The notes: generated by a model not told the origin, from the letters alone. A stretch of DNA of 64,000 nucleotides from Pseudomonas laurylsulfativorans (GCF_002906155.1 NZ_MUJK01000009.1:1-64000), one strand, 5' to 3'; positions 25,204-34,970 are shown, counted from the first letter of the stretch. A program made the numbers and translations.

Positions 25204-27272
25204 ACGGATTTTTCTCTGGCATGCCCCCGGCGCGGGACTGGTTCTACGGAGTCCGCACCTTCGCCGCATCGATGATCGCGCTGTACATCGCCCTGCTCAT
25301 GCAAATGCCGCGTCCGTACTGGGCGATGGCCACGGTGTACATCGTTTCCAATCCATTCCTCGGCCCGACCACTTCCAAGGCGCTGTACCGGGCAATCGGC
25401 ACATTTATCGGCGCTGCGGCGGCGGTTCTGTTTGTGCCGATATTCGTGCAGAGCCCCTACGTGCTGGTGGTGGTGATTGCGCTGTGGACCGGTACGCTGC
25501 TGTTTCTGTCCCTGCATTTGCGCACCGCGAACAACTACGCCTTGATGCTCGCCGGTTACACCTTGCCGCTGATTGCCCTGCCGGTGGTGAATAACCCGCT
25601 GGGGGTGTGGGACGTGGCCGAGGCACGGACCGAAGAAATCTTCCTCGGGATCGCCGTGGCGGCAGTGGTGGGCGCGATGTTCTGGCCCCGGCGTCTGGCG
25701 CCGGTGTTCAATGATTCGGTGAGCAAATGGTTTGCCGATGCCTCGACCTACAGCCTGCGCTTCCTCAGCCGCAGCGTGCAGCCTGAAGAAGTCAGCGCGT
25801 TGCGTGCATCGATGGTCGCCACCTTCAACTCCCTGGAGTTGATGATCGGTCAGTTGCCCCACGAAGGCTCGCGTCCGCAGACGGTGCGCAACACCAAGGA
25901 GTTGCGCGGGCGGATGATTCACCTGCTGCCGGTCATCGATGCCCTCGACGATGCGCTTTACGCACTGGAACGGCGTACCCCCGAGCTTGTGGATAAGTTC
26001 GCGCCGTTGCTGGCCGCCACCTGCGAATGGCTCGAGCATAAGGATGCCGATCTCGAGCGCTGGCATGCGCTGAAGGATCAACTTGAGGCCCTGCAACCCG
26101 CGCCCGAAGCGCTGGATGACCGCAAGCAATTGCTGTTCTCCAACGCCATTTACCGTCTCGCCGAGTGGATCGATTTGTGGCAGGACTGCCGCAGCCTGCA
26201 ATACGCCATCCAGTGCGAAAGCCAGGACAGCTGGCGCGCCGTGTATCGGCATTGGCGGCTGGGACGGCTGACACCGTTTCTGGATCGCGGCCTGATGTTC
26301 TATTCCGCCGCATCGACCGTCACGGCAATCATTGTCGCCTCGGTATTGTGGATTCTGCTCGGCTGGACCGATGGCGGCAGCGCAGTGATCCTGGCGGCGG
26401 TGGCGTGCAGCTTCTTCGCCTCGATGGACGACCCGGCGCCGCAGATTTACCGGTTCTTTTTCTGGACGGCGATGTCGGTGGTGTTCGCCAGCCTGTATCT
26501 GTTTCTGGTGCTGCCCAACCTGCATGACTTTCCGATGCTGGTGCTGGCGTTTGCCGTGCCGTTCATCGTCGTCGGCACCCTGACGGTCAAGCCGCAGTTT
26601 TACCTGGGCATGCTGCTGACCCTGGTCAACACCTCGTCCTTCATCAGCATTCAGGGTGCCTACGACGCGGACTTCCTCAGTTTCGCCAACTCCAACCTGG
26701 CCGGGCCCATGGGGCTGCTGTTCGCATTCATCTGGACCCTGATCGCCCGGCCGTTCGGTGCCGAGCTGGCGGCCAAGCGTCTGACCCGTTTCAGCTGGCG
26801 TGACATTGTCAGCCTCGCCGAGCCGGCCACGTTGTCCGAGCATCGGCTACTGGGCATACGGATGCTCGATCGGCTGATGCAGCACCTGCCGCGCCTGGCC
26901 ATGACCGGCCAGGACTCCGGCGTGGCGCTGCGGGAAGTGCGAGTGGCGCTGAATCTGTTGGACCTGCTCGCTTATACGCCGCGGGTCCTCGGTGTGCCGC
27001 AGGTGCTGCTGCGCCAGGTGGTGGCCGAGGTTGGCGAGTACTTCAAGGCCTGTCTCAAGGCCGGTGAACGCCTGCCGGCACCGAGCCCGCTGCTGATGAC
27101 CCTCGACCGCACCCGTCGCGCCCTCAGCGGTGCCGGCGATGACGAAACCCGTCGGCATCTGTTGCACGCCCTGAGCGGCTTGCGCCTGGCACTGTTGCCC
27201 GGCGTCGAATTCGTCGGTTCCGCCGAGCCCGAAGAACCGCTTCCCCATGGCATTGATGGAGCGCCTTTATGA
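25200..27272 (+). CDS. FUSC / AaeB-type efflux inner-membrane protein
   Basis: Inner-membrane component of an aromatic-acid-type exporter, 690 residues. Two clusters of hydrophobic helices (about 15-165 and 365-520) flank and separate soluble regions, as in AaeB/YhfK (FUSC) proteins; MPRPYWAMATVYIVSNPFLG is the hallmark start of helix 2. Translation appears to begin at TTG 25200 overlapping the marR stop; ATG 25221 is the alternative. It is followed by DUF1656, HlyD and NodT genes with 4-bp overlaps. Confidence 0.88.
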   Translation: MNGFFSGMPPARDWFYGVRTFAASMIALYIALLMQMPRPYWAMATVYIVSNPFLGPTTSKALYRAIGTFIGAAAAVLFVPIFVQSPYVLVVVIALWTGTLLFLSLHLRTANNYALMLAGYTLPLIALPVVNNPLGVWDVAEARTEEIFLGIAVAAVVGAMFWPRRLAPVFNDSVSKWFADASTYSLRFLSRSVQPEEVSALRASMVATFNSLELMIGQLPHEGSRPQTVRNTKELRGRMIHLLPVIDALDDALYALERRTPELVDKFAPLLAATCEWLEHKDADLERWHALKDQLEALQPAPEALDDRKQLLFSNAIYRLAEWIDLWQDCRSLQYAIQCESQDSWRAVYRHWRLGRLTPFLDRGLMFYSAASTVTAIIVASVLWILLGWTDGGSAVILAAVACSFFASMDDPAPQIYRFFFWTAMSVVFASLYLFLVLPNLHDFPMLVLAFAVPFIVVGTLTVKPQFYLGMLLTLVNTSSFISIQGAYDADFLSFANSNLAGPMGLLFAFIWTLIARPFGAELAAKRLTRFSWRDIVSLAEPATLSEHRLLGIRMLDRLMQHLPRLAMTGQDSGVALREVRVALNLLDLLAYTPRVLGVPQVLLRQVVAEVGEYFKACLKAGERLPAPSPLLMTLDRTRRALSGAGDDETRRHLLHALSGLRLALLPGVEFVGSAEPEEPLPHGIDGAPL

Positions 27273-27478
27273 TCGGTGACCTGGATCTGAGCGGGGTGTT
27301 CCTGCCCACGCTGCTGGTGCTGATGGGCATTACGTATGTGTTGTACCTGTTGGTGCACGGGGTGCTGACGCGCCTGCACTTTTACCGTCTGGTCTGGCAC
27401 CGGGCATTGTTCAACGTGGCTCTCTACGCCTTGCTGCTTGGCGCCGTGGATTCACTCAGTCGATACCTGATGACATGA
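27269..27478 (+). CDS. DUF1656 / AaeX-like small membrane protein
   Basis: A 69-residue protein with two hydrophobic helices (about 10-30 and 48-65). It is the small subunit routinely encoded between AaeB-like and AaeA-like proteins. ATGA overlaps occur at both ends, so it is translationally coupled to its neighbours. Its exact role is unknown; a helper of the exporter is likely. Confidence 0.82.
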   Translation: MIGDLDLSGVFLPTLLVLMGITYVLYLLVHGVLTRLHFYRLVWHRALFNVALYALLLGAVDSLSRYLMT

Positions 27479-28362
27479 AAAAACCGTTTCTAACCCTTGG
27501 TCGCGTGGTGCTGACCCTGCTGATCGTGAGCTTCGCCGTTGTCGTGGTCTGGCGCATGGTGATGTATTACATGTTCGCGCCCTGGACCCGCGATGGGCAC
27601 ATCCGTGCCGACATCGTGCAAATCGCCCCGGACGTCTCCGGGCTGATCCAGCAAGTGGAGGTGCGCGATAACCAGTTGGTCAAGCGCGGCCAGGTGCTGT
27701 TCAGCATCGATCCGGACCGTTTCAAGCTGGCCCTGCGCCAAGCGAAAGCGGCCGTCGCCGACCGTGAAGAAACCCTGGCCCAGGCCCAGCGCGAGGCCAA
27801 GCGCAACAAGGGCTTGGGCAACCTGGTGCCGGGCGAGCAACTGGAAGAAAGCCAGTCGAAAGTGGCCCGCGCCCAAGTGGCGTTGATGGAAGCCCAGGTG
27901 GCGGTGGACAGCGCTCAACTCAACCTCGACCGCTCGGTGATCCGCAGCCCGGTGGACGGCTACGTCAACGACCGCGCGCCTCGGGCCCAGGAGTTCGTCA
28001 GCGCCGGGCGTCCGGTGTTGTCAGTGGTCGACAGCAACTCGTTCCATATCGATGGCTACTTCGAAGAAACCAAACTGAACGGCATCCATATCGGCCAGAG
28101 TGTCGACATCCGGGTGATCGGCGACAATGCGCGCCTGCGCGGGCATGTGGAAAGCATCGTCGCCGGTATCGAAGACCGCGACCGTACCAGCGGCAACAAC
28201 CTGCTGCCCAACGTCAACCCGGCGTTCAGCTGGGTGCGGCTGGCCCAGCGGATTCCGGTGCGGATTGCCTTTGACGACGTACCGGCGGATTTCCGCATGA
28301 TCGCCGGGCGTACTGCCACCGTTTCGATCATTGACGACAAAAACCGGGAGCCCGTGCAATGA
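27475..28362 (+). CDS. AaeA-like HlyD-family periplasmic adaptor
   Basis: Membrane-fusion protein of 295 residues with one N-terminal helix (about 10-32), the motif APWTRDGHIRADIVQIAPDV typical of the AaeA/EmrA group, a short hairpin (about 80-150), and the second lipoyl half DRSVIRSPVDGYVNDRAPR. It couples the FUSC protein to the outer-membrane factor that follows with a 4-bp overlap. Confidence 0.88.
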   Translation: MKKPFLTLGRVVLTLLIVSFAVVVVWRMVMYYMFAPWTRDGHIRADIVQIAPDVSGLIQQVEVRDNQLVKRGQVLFSIDPDRFKLALRQAKAAVADREETLAQAQREAKRNKGLGNLVPGEQLEESQSKVARAQVALMEAQVAVDSAQLNLDRSVIRSPVDGYVNDRAPRAQEFVSAGRPVLSVVDSNSFHIDGYFEETKLNGIHIGQSVDIRVIGDNARLRGHVESIVAGIEDRDRTSGNNLLPNVNPAFSWVRLAQRIPVRIAFDDVPADFRMIAGRTATVSIIDDKNREPVQ

Positions 28363-29807
28363 GCAAGGCCTCGGGTTTGGCGGTCGCCGGATTAGGCTTG
28401 CTGCTGTCGGCGTGCCAGATGGTCGGGCCGGATTATCATTTGCCTGAAGAGGCCGCTGTCCATCGTCCGGACTTCCAGGGCGACCTGGCGGTAGACGGCA
28501 AAACGGTGGTGTCCGCGCCGGTGCCGGCCGATTGGTGGCGCCTGTACAAGGACCCGCGACTCGACCAGTTGGTGCAGCAGGCCATGGCCTCCAACACCGA
28601 TTTGCGTATGGCGGCGGCCAGCCTGTCGCGGTCTCGCGCTCAGGTCGATGAGGCCGAAGCGGCGGGCGGCTGGAGCGGCGGCGTGCAGATGGGCGCCCAG
28701 CGTTTGCAGGAGTCTGGCCAGGCGTTCTTGCTGCCGGAAAAAGTGCCGGTGGCCAACATCGGTGATATCGGCATCAGCGCGTCGTACCAGTTTGACCTGT
28801 TCGGTACCTTGCAGCGCGGCATCGAAGCGGCCAAGGCCAATGCCGATGCGACGCAGGCTGCCGCTGATACTGCACGCATTACCGTAGTGGCCGACGTGGT
28901 GCGTGCCTACACCCAGGTGTGCGCGGCCAATGAAGAACGGGAAATTGCCCAGCACTCCCTCGACCTGCAAGCCCAGAGCACCACGCTGATCCAGCGCCTG
29001 CGCGATGCCGGGCGTGGCGACGAAACCCAGGTCACCCGTTCGCAAACCCAATTCAAATCCCTGCGCGCCGATATGCCGCGTTATGAGGCCGCACGTCAGG
29101 CCGGGCTGTACCGCTTGTCGATGTTGCTGGCCAAGCCGGTGGACCAACTGCCGGCCGGCACCGCCACCTGCGACGAGCTGCCAAAAATCGCCCAATTGAT
29201 CCCGGTGGGCGATGGCGCCGCGTTGCTCAAGCGTCGCCCCGATGTACGACAGGCCGAGCGGCGACTGGCGGCCGCGACGGCCGGTATTGGCGTCGCCACG
29301 GGTGAGCTGTACCCGAACATCAGCATCGGCGCGACCATCGGTACCGTCGGTATCCTCGACGATCTTGGCGACCCGTCCACCAACCGCTGGGGTTTCGGTC
29401 CGTCGCTGACCTGGAACGTTCCGACCAACGGCGCCCGGGCGCGAATCCGCGAAGCCGAAGCGGTGACCCAGGCGACGCTGGCGCATTTCGATGGGGTGGT
29501 GCTCAACGCCATTCGCGAAACCCAGACCGGCCTCGCCCAATACACCGCGTTGCTGCAACGCCGCGATGCCCTGGCCGATGCCGAGCAATCGGCCAAACTG
29601 GCGGCCGACCAGACTCACCGCTTCTTCCAGGCCGGCCGCGCCTCGTTCCTGGCCGATCTGCAAGCCACCCGCACCTACATCGATGTCACGGCGCAACTGG
29701 CGGCTGCGAACACCCAGGTTGCCGCCAGCCAGATCGATTTGTTCCTCGCGCTGGGCGGCGGCTGGGAAAGCGGACGAACGCAAGCGTCGAACTCCGGCAA
29801 ACCCTGA
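28359..29807 (+). CDS. NodT-family outer-membrane efflux lipoprotein
   Basis: Outer-membrane exit of the Aae-type exporter, 482 residues. The lipobox LLLSAC places the lipidated Cys at about residue 19, followed by QMVGPDYHLPE. Two TolC-like repeats follow, with the NodT signature LLKRRPDVRQAERRLAAATA (about 288-307). Unlike the paralogue at 18422 it has a normal-length leader. It ends the marR-led operon. Confidence 0.89.
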   Translation: MSKASGLAVAGLGLLLSACQMVGPDYHLPEEAAVHRPDFQGDLAVDGKTVVSAPVPADWWRLYKDPRLDQLVQQAMASNTDLRMAAASLSRSRAQVDEAEAAGGWSGGVQMGAQRLQESGQAFLLPEKVPVANIGDIGISASYQFDLFGTLQRGIEAAKANADATQAAADTARITVVADVVRAYTQVCAANEEREIAQHSLDLQAQSTTLIQRLRDAGRGDETQVTRSQTQFKSLRADMPRYEAARQAGLYRLSMLLAKPVDQLPAGTATCDELPKIAQLIPVGDGAALLKRRPDVRQAERRLAAATAGIGVATGELYPNISIGATIGTVGILDDLGDPSTNRWGFGPSLTWNVPTNGARARIREAEAVTQATLAHFDGVVLNAIRETQTGLAQYTALLQRRDALADAEQSAKLAADQTHRFFQAGRASFLADLQATRTYIDVTAQLAAANTQVAASQIDLFLALGGGWESGRTQASNSGKP

Positions 29808-29900
29808 GGCCGTTGCTATGCTTTGAAGTGTTGGAAGGGCGCCCCGTGCAAAGCGCCCTTTCTTCGCACAAGGCTCGCGCAGGTCAGGGGGAAACCAATA

Positions 29901-30536
29901 ATGAAAAACCCTTATGCTCTCGGCTTCTGGTGCGCCATCGTGGCATTAGTGCTGCTGTCGGCCACCTATTTCTACGGCATCATGCTGGCCCACCAGATCG
30001 ATAAGGCTCTGGCGTTCCTCGACAGTGCCGTCGCGCTGATTGCGGTGATGTCCATTGCGGTGGTGGCCTGGGCCTCGGTCCAGAATCAACGCATCAAAAA
30101 AAGACAACTCGAACAAGGCAAGACCCTGGTCCTGATCTGGGACACCAAGGTGGCGTTGCGTCGTGTCGAAACCGTGTTCGATCGCTATTTTTGGGGCAGT
30201 TACTGGCAACCGGGGCGCACGTTTCAGGAAGTCATGGGCGAGTTGACCGGCACACCGCTGGAAAAAAGCCTCGAAACCCTGAAAAAACAATGCCTGGCCC
30301 TGGACCGGCAAGTGGCTGACGACGGGCGGCACTGGCTCAGCAATGCCCGGGAACTGGCGGATGTCGCCACGGCCATGGCCCGCGAGCGCTATCAACTGGA
30401 CGTCTGCGACCCGCGCGCGGAAGTGACGGGCGGGGCGGTGATCAATCGCGACTTCGAAGTGCTGGTGTACACCTGGACGGCGCGGCTCAAAAGCTTTGAT
30501 CATCAGCTGGATGAGATAGAAGTCCAATACTCTTGA
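29901..30536 (+). CDS. Membrane-anchored protein of unknown function
   Basis: I do not recognise a family. The 211-residue product has two hydrophobic helices near the N terminus (about 9-30 and 40-60) and a soluble, mostly helical remainder (about 65-211) with charged heptad-like stretches (LEKSLETLKKQCLALDRQVA). The ATG at 29901, preceded by GGGGAAA, is preferred over an in-frame start 26 codons upstream. It follows the exporter operon at about 90 bp; no functional link is evident. Confidence 0.65.
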   Translation: MKNPYALGFWCAIVALVLLSATYFYGIMLAHQIDKALAFLDSAVALIAVMSIAVVAWASVQNQRIKKRQLEQGKTLVLIWDTKVALRRVETVFDRYFWGSYWQPGRTFQEVMGELTGTPLEKSLETLKKQCLALDRQVADDGRHWLSNARELADVATAMARERYQLDVCDPRAEVTGGAVINRDFEVLVYTWTARLKSFDHQLDEIEVQYS

Positions 30537-30557
30537 GTTGATATTGGCTGTTCGATC

Positions 30558-30629
30558 GCCTTCGCGAGCAGGCTCGCTCCCACATTGGAATGCATTCCCC
30601 TGTGGGAGCGAGCCTGCTCGCGAAGGCGA
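30558..30629. repeat. REPIN in the 282-bp gap before the DUF945 gene
   Basis: TTCGCGAGCAGGCTCGCTCC and inverted GGGAGCGAGCCTGCTCGCGA. The rest of 30537-30818 shows no gene. Confidence 0.88.
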
Positions 30630-30818
30630 ACTAACATCCACCGAAATGCTCAGCCCTATATGGCCCCCCCCAAGACACTCTTTCACCCTTAATCATTGGG
30701 CCGTTCGTCGCGCCCGGTGCTAATCTCCATTCCACTTTCAGCACAGTCGAGCCGCAACCCGCCATGGGTTCAGGGAAGACGACCACACTTTCAACAACGG
30801 ACATTGAACGGGTCATAC

Positions 30819-32324
30819 ATGAATAAATCAGCAGGCGTGCTACTGGGAATTGTTGTCGCAATCGGTGCCATCAGCGCAGGCGGGGCCTGGTTCACCGGTA
30901 CCCGGCTCGAAGGTGTGTTGAACACCTCGATTGCCGATGCCAACAAGGAACTGCAAGCGGCCATGGTCGGTTCCAACGGCACCGCGTCGCTGGAGCTGGT
31001 GTCGCTGGAGCGTCAGGTATTCAGCAGCACCGCGCACTACCGCCTCAAGGGCGAAGGCGAAATGTTCGGCGAAACGCCGATCGAGTTGCTGTTTGTCGAT
31101 CACATCGAACACGGCCCGTTGCCGTTTTCGCGGCTGATGTCGCTGAAGTGGCTGCCGGTCATGGCGACCAGTCACTACGAACTGGAAAAGACCCCGCTCA
31201 CCGAGAAGTGGTTTGCCGCCGCCAAGGACAAATCCCCGCTGACCGGCGTGGTCAACATCGGCTATGACAACGCCACCAGCGGCACCCTCGAGTTGCAGCC
31301 GCTGGAAATGGCGCTGGATGACAAGTCGAGCATGAAGTTCTCCGGCTTGAGCATTGATGTCGATGCCAGCGCCAAGGCGCAGAAGGTCAAGGCCAGCGGC
31401 TACATGGACAGCCTGAAAGTGACCACTGTGTCCGAAGACCAGGCGCCGGTGCAGGTTGAATTGAATGGCCTGACCCTGGCCAGCAACCTGACAAAAAGCA
31501 CCTACGGTTTCTACATCGGCGAGAACGTCCTTGAGCTGGCCAGCGGTAAGTCGACCTTTGGCGTCAAGCAGTCGGTGCTGGACTTCAAGAAATTCGAGAT
31601 GAAAAACCTGACCGAAGAAAAGGGCACCAACGCTTCCGGGCGCGCCGATTACAAAGTTGGCGAAGTGTCCCTGAACGGCAAGACCATTGGCTCCGGTGCG
31701 CTGGCCATGAGCCTGAAGAACCTCGACATTCCGGCCACCCTGTCGTTGATGCAGGTCTACCAGAGCAAACTGCAGCCCTATGAGCGTGCGGCGGCCGAAG
31801 CGACGGCAGCGGGCCTGCCGGTACCGGAGCTGAAACTGACCGAAGCCGAAGAAGCACTGCTCAAGTCCAGCCTGGAAAAACTGCTGGCAGCCGGCCCGCA
31901 GGTGGCCCTGGAGAACCTGTCGTTCAACACTGCCAATGGTGAGAGCCGCGCCAACATGGTGCTCGACCTGACCAAGCCACAGGCCATCGACCTGCCGACC
32001 GAGCAGTTGGTCAGACAGTTGATCGCGCTGCTGGACTTCAAGCTGCAAGTGTCCAAGCCCATGCTGGTCGATGTGCTTACCGTGCAATCGCAAATCGACG
32101 GCCAGACCGACGCCAAGCTGATTGCCGACCAAGCCACTGCCACCGCAGACATGTTCAGCAGCATGGCGGTCGGCAGCCAACTGGCAAAACTGGACGGCAA
32201 CAACATCGTCACCAACTTGCATTACGCCAATAACCAGGTGGACTTCAACGGCCAGAAAATGACCGTTGAAGAGTTTGCCGGATTTGTCATGAGCAAGTTC
32301 GCGGGTGCTGAAGCCACCGAATAA
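30819..32324 (+). CDS. YdgA-like DUF945 protein
   Basis: A 501-residue secreted or membrane-anchored protein of the DUF945/YdgA family, function unknown. An N-terminal hydrophobic segment (about 6-24) is followed by the typical WFTGTRLEGVLNTSIADAN and a long beta-rich region. The C-terminal DFNGQKMTVEEFAGFVMSKF matches the family end. The ATG at 30819 begins the signal segment; the longer frame upstream is non-coding leader. A strong terminator follows. Confidence 0.85.
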   Translation: MNKSAGVLLGIVVAIGAISAGGAWFTGTRLEGVLNTSIADANKELQAAMVGSNGTASLELVSLERQVFSSTAHYRLKGEGEMFGETPIELLFVDHIEHGPLPFSRLMSLKWLPVMATSHYELEKTPLTEKWFAAAKDKSPLTGVVNIGYDNATSGTLELQPLEMALDDKSSMKFSGLSIDVDASAKAQKVKASGYMDSLKVTTVSEDQAPVQVELNGLTLASNLTKSTYGFYIGENVLELASGKSTFGVKQSVLDFKKFEMKNLTEEKGTNASGRADYKVGEVSLNGKTIGSGALAMSLKNLDIPATLSLMQVYQSKLQPYERAAAEATAAGLPVPELKLTEAEEALLKSSLEKLLAAGPQVALENLSFNTANGESRANMVLDLTKPQAIDLPTEQLVRQLIALLDFKLQVSKPMLVDVLTVQSQIDGQTDAKLIADQATATADMFSSMAVGSQLAKLDGNNIVTNLHYANNQVDFNGQKMTVEEFAGFVMSKFAGAEATE

Positions 32325-32343
32325 CGGCAGCCCTTTACCCGGT

Positions 32344-32384
32344 AACGCCCGGCCTCTGCATCGCGCAGACGCCGGGCGTTTTGC
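32344..32384. terminator. Bidirectional terminator between convergent genes
   Basis: AACGCCCGGC (32344-32353) and GCCGGGCGTT (32371-32380) are exact inverted arms, followed by a short T-rich stretch on the plus strand. It separates the DUF945 gene from the reductase gene that ends at 32397. Confidence 0.75.
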
Positions 32385-32396
32385 TGTCCGGCATCG

Positions 32397-33926
32397 CTAG
32401 GGCACGTCACGGATCAGGCGCCATGCCTCTTCCCATCGCAACGGCTGTTTCATCCGCTCGGCGAGCATCGCCATGGCCCGGTCCATCTCGCAGGCTACCG
32501 CCGCCGACACCACGCCGTTTTTTCCGAACAGGCCTATGAAGGGCGGATCGTCAGGATCGCCATTGAATTCGACTTCGTCCCAGGCTTCGGCATGCCCGAG
32601 GTAGTCGTAGGTCTTACCGAAATGCCAGGTCCAGAAAAACGGCACATCGAGGTAATGCTCGTCGCCACCCAGCATATTGGCCGCAGCGATCCGCGCCTGC
32701 TGTTGGGCCAGTCGCCAGTGTTCGATGCGTACGTGCTGGTTGTTCAGCGGGAACGTGGCGATGTCGCCAGCCGCCCAGAGGCCGTCGGCCACGCGCATAC
32801 CGCCGTCCACACGCAGCGAGTGATCCTGCTCTTTCGCCAGCCCGGTGAAGGCGTCGGTGGCTGGCGTGACACCCACGCCGACCAGCACCAGATCCGCCGG
32901 CAAGCGTTGGCTGTTGTCCAGGCGCACGGCTTCGACCTTGTCCGTCCCTTCGATCTGTACCGCATTGCCCTGGGTATGAAACACGACGCCATTGGCCTCA
33001 TGCCGCGCGCGAATGGCCTTGCCGACCGTGTCACCGAACTGTTTGGCAAGCGGCACTTCGTGGCGGGCCAGCACGGTTACATTCAGGCCAAGCTGGCGCA
33101 GGGACGAGGCGGATTCCATGGCAATGAAACTGTCGCCGATGATCACGACTCGCTGGCCGGCGCTGGCGCTGTCGAGAATCTGCTGCGCATGGACTTTGGA
33201 GCGTAAAACGAACACCTGCGGCAGGTCGGCGCCGGGCAGCGTCAGTGGGGTGGGAATGCCACCGGTGGCCAGCAGCGCGGCGTCGTATGTCAGTGACTGG
33301 CCGTCAGTCAGCCGCAGCGTCCTGTTTGGCGCATCCAGGCTGGCTACTTCGCCTTGCAGGCGCTCGATCCGCTGTTCGCGGTAAAACTCTTCGTCCCGCA
33401 GTGGTGGGACGTCGTGCAGCGGCATCTCCCCGGCGATCACGTATTTGCTCAGCGCGGTGCGGTCGTATCCGGCTTCGGCTTCGCGGTCGATCAACAGTAA
33501 CCGGCCACCGAAGCCTTTCTCGCGCAACGCGGCTGCCGCCGCCGTGCCTGCCGCGCCAGCGCCGATAATAATGAAAGTCCGCGAATCGTCGGACGGTGGG
33601 GTGTGGGCGTCCGGCAACGGCTGGTCGCCGACCCAGATGTCACCGTCACGGACTTCGAGGGGGTAGCGCTTGAGGCTGTCCAGGGCTGGTGGTTCACACA
33701 GCCCGCCATCCTCGATCCGGAACTGCGCCTTGTGCCACGGACAGGTCAGGCGTCCATTGCATACCGCGCCATCAGCCAGCGGGGCGCCGGCATGCGGGCA
33801 TTCGGCCTGATAAGCGCGCAGTTGTTCGCCGGCCCGCAACAGCAGGATCTTGCTGCCCTGGACCTGCACTTCCAGACCCCGGTCTTCGGGCACATTGGCG
33901 ACACGCGCAACGCGATGCAGAGTCAT
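32397..33926 (-). CDS. Rieske-FAD fusion: NAD(P)H-dependent ferredoxin-reductase-like oxidoreductase
   Basis: Soluble 509-residue flavoprotein of the AIF/ferredoxin-reductase type. A Rieske [2Fe-2S] domain comes first, with CPHAG and CPWH as ligand pairs (about residues 43-47 and 62-65). A FAD-binding motif GAGAAGTAAAAALRE (about 122-136) and an NAD-binding motif (IIGDSFIAMESASSLRQLG, about 262-280) follow, then the AIF-like C-terminal domain. The electron partner and substrate are unknown, and it has no operon partner. Confidence 0.87.
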   Translation of the reverse strand: MTLHRVARVANVPEDRGLEVQVQGSKILLLRAGEQLRAYQAECPHAGAPLADGAVCNGRLTCPWHKAQFRIEDGGLCEPPALDSLKRYPLEVRDGDIWVGDQPLPDAHTPPSDDSRTFIIIGAGAAGTAAAAALREKGFGGRLLLIDREAEAGYDRTALSKYVIAGEMPLHDVPPLRDEEFYREQRIERLQGEVASLDAPNRTLRLTDGQSLTYDAALLATGGIPTPLTLPGADLPQVFVLRSKVHAQQILDSASAGQRVVIIGDSFIAMESASSLRQLGLNVTVLARHEVPLAKQFGDTVGKAIRARHEANGVVFHTQGNAVQIEGTDKVEAVRLDNSQRLPADLVLVGVGVTPATDAFTGLAKEQDHSLRVDGGMRVADGLWAAGDIATFPLNNQHVRIEHWRLAQQQARIAAANMLGGDEHYLDVPFFWTWHFGKTYDYLGHAEAWDEVEFNGDPDDPPFIGLFGKNGVVSAAVACEMDRAMAMLAERMKQPLRWEEAWRLIRDVP

Positions 33927-34065
33927 GATTGCTCTCCAGACAGACGTTTCACTTATGAGTCTGGTGCTAATCGTGAGGTTCAGCCAATTCCCCCTGCCAA
34001 GGCGTTAACGGTCCGGCTATAGTTTGCACGCCGACGACGGCCCAACACGCACAAGGTGCTCCGGT

Positions 34066-34626
34066 ATGCCCCGATTGACCTCAATGAACCCTTGGCTTGC
34101 GGCCGTAGTTGTCGCCCTTTGCGTGCAGTTCCCGGCACAGGCCCAGGAACGCTTCACCCTGAACATTCCTGGTGTCTCCGATGACCGTCTGTTCACGTCG
34201 GCCGCTGCGAGCGATTCCGCGGGCTGTGGCGGGCACAACATGTCCCCGGCGTTGAGCTGGAACGCCGGCCCTACAGCCACCCAAAGCTACGCCATCGTCA
34301 TGCACGACCCGGACGGCCAGAAAGGCCAGGGTGTCGAGAACTGGGTGCATTACGGCATCAAGGCCGGCACCCACCAGATCCCGGCCGGCGCCGGGAGCAA
34401 ACCCGGCCTCGAGGGCTTCGGCGGCACCAACAGCAAGGCAACCACCGGTTACGTCGGCCCTTGCCCGCCCGTTGGCGACAGCGCGCACCACTACATCATC
34501 CAGATCTATGCCCTGGACCTGGCCCCGGACGCCTTGCCTGCCGGCCTGACCCGTGCGCAGCTGCTGGAAAAAATCAAAGGCCACGTGCTGCGCAACAGCA
34601 GTGTGGTGCGCCGCTACCACCGCTAA
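34066..34626 (+). CDS. PEBP-family (YbhB/YbcL, Raf kinase inhibitor-like) periplasmic protein
   Basis: A 186-residue protein with a signal peptide (MNPWLAAVVVALCVQFPAQA from about residue 7) and a PEBP domain: SPALSWNAGPTATQSYAIVM, then MHDPDG and GPCPPVGDSAHHYIIQIYAL, the two ligand-pocket motifs. The biochemical role of bacterial members is not settled. Start codon ATG 34066 or 34084; both keep the signal peptide. Confidence 0.85.
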   Translation: MPRLTSMNPWLAAVVVALCVQFPAQAQERFTLNIPGVSDDRLFTSAAASDSAGCGGHNMSPALSWNAGPTATQSYAIVMHDPDGQKGQGVENWVHYGIKAGTHQIPAGAGSKPGLEGFGGTNSKATTGYVGPCPPVGDSAHHYIIQIYALDLAPDALPAGLTRAQLLEKIKGHVLRNSSVVRRYHR

Positions 34627-34728
34627 CCGTCTTCACGAATCAACTGAAGTGCGCCGCGCTCGGGGAATTTGGCATCCCGACCCGAAAGCGCGCACTATCA
34701 GGCTATAGCCGATGCGTTGGAGGATGCC

Positions 34729-34938
34729 GTGGCAAAAAAAATCGACCGCATCGCCCAAATGCTCAACTGCCCGCAAAAGGGTGAAGAACTTCGGCGAGCG
34801 ATTACCGAGAGTCGCAAGGATTTTCTGCTGAACCAGCCGGAAGAAGACGTTGTTGAAGACGACGACCTTGAAGAGGCGTTTTTCGACGACGACGAGGACG
34901 ATGATGAGTACGACGAGTTCGACTGGACGACAGAATGA
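34729..34938 (+). CDS. Small acidic-tailed protein of unknown function
   Basis: A 69-residue protein translated from GTG 34729, with GGAGG at 34719-34723. The first half is basic and helical (AKKIDRIAQMLNCPQKGEE, RRAITESRKDFLL); the second half (from about residue 38) is almost entirely Asp/Glu with a few Phe/Tyr/Trp, ending EYDEFDWTTE. Such a basic-acidic split suggests binding to a basic partner or nucleic acid mimicry, but I recognise no named family. A terminator follows at once, so it is a short transcript. Confidence 0.7.
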   Translation: MAKKIDRIAQMLNCPQKGEELRRAITESRKDFLLNQPEEDVVEDDDLEEAFFDDDEDDDEYDEFDWTTE

Positions 34939-34939
34939 A

Positions 34940-34963
34940 AAAAACCGCTTCGGCGGTTTTTTT
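34940..34963 (+). terminator. Rho-independent terminator of the acidic-protein gene
   Basis: AAACCGCTTCGGCGGTTT hairpin with a UUCG-type loop followed by a T-run. Confidence 0.9.
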
Positions 34964-34970
34964 GTGGGCC

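Noticed and set aside
24990..26843. Minus-strand frame of 617 codons
   Set aside because: Antisense to the marR and FUSC genes, with shadow composition (GRGQHRH-like runs) and no family resemblance.
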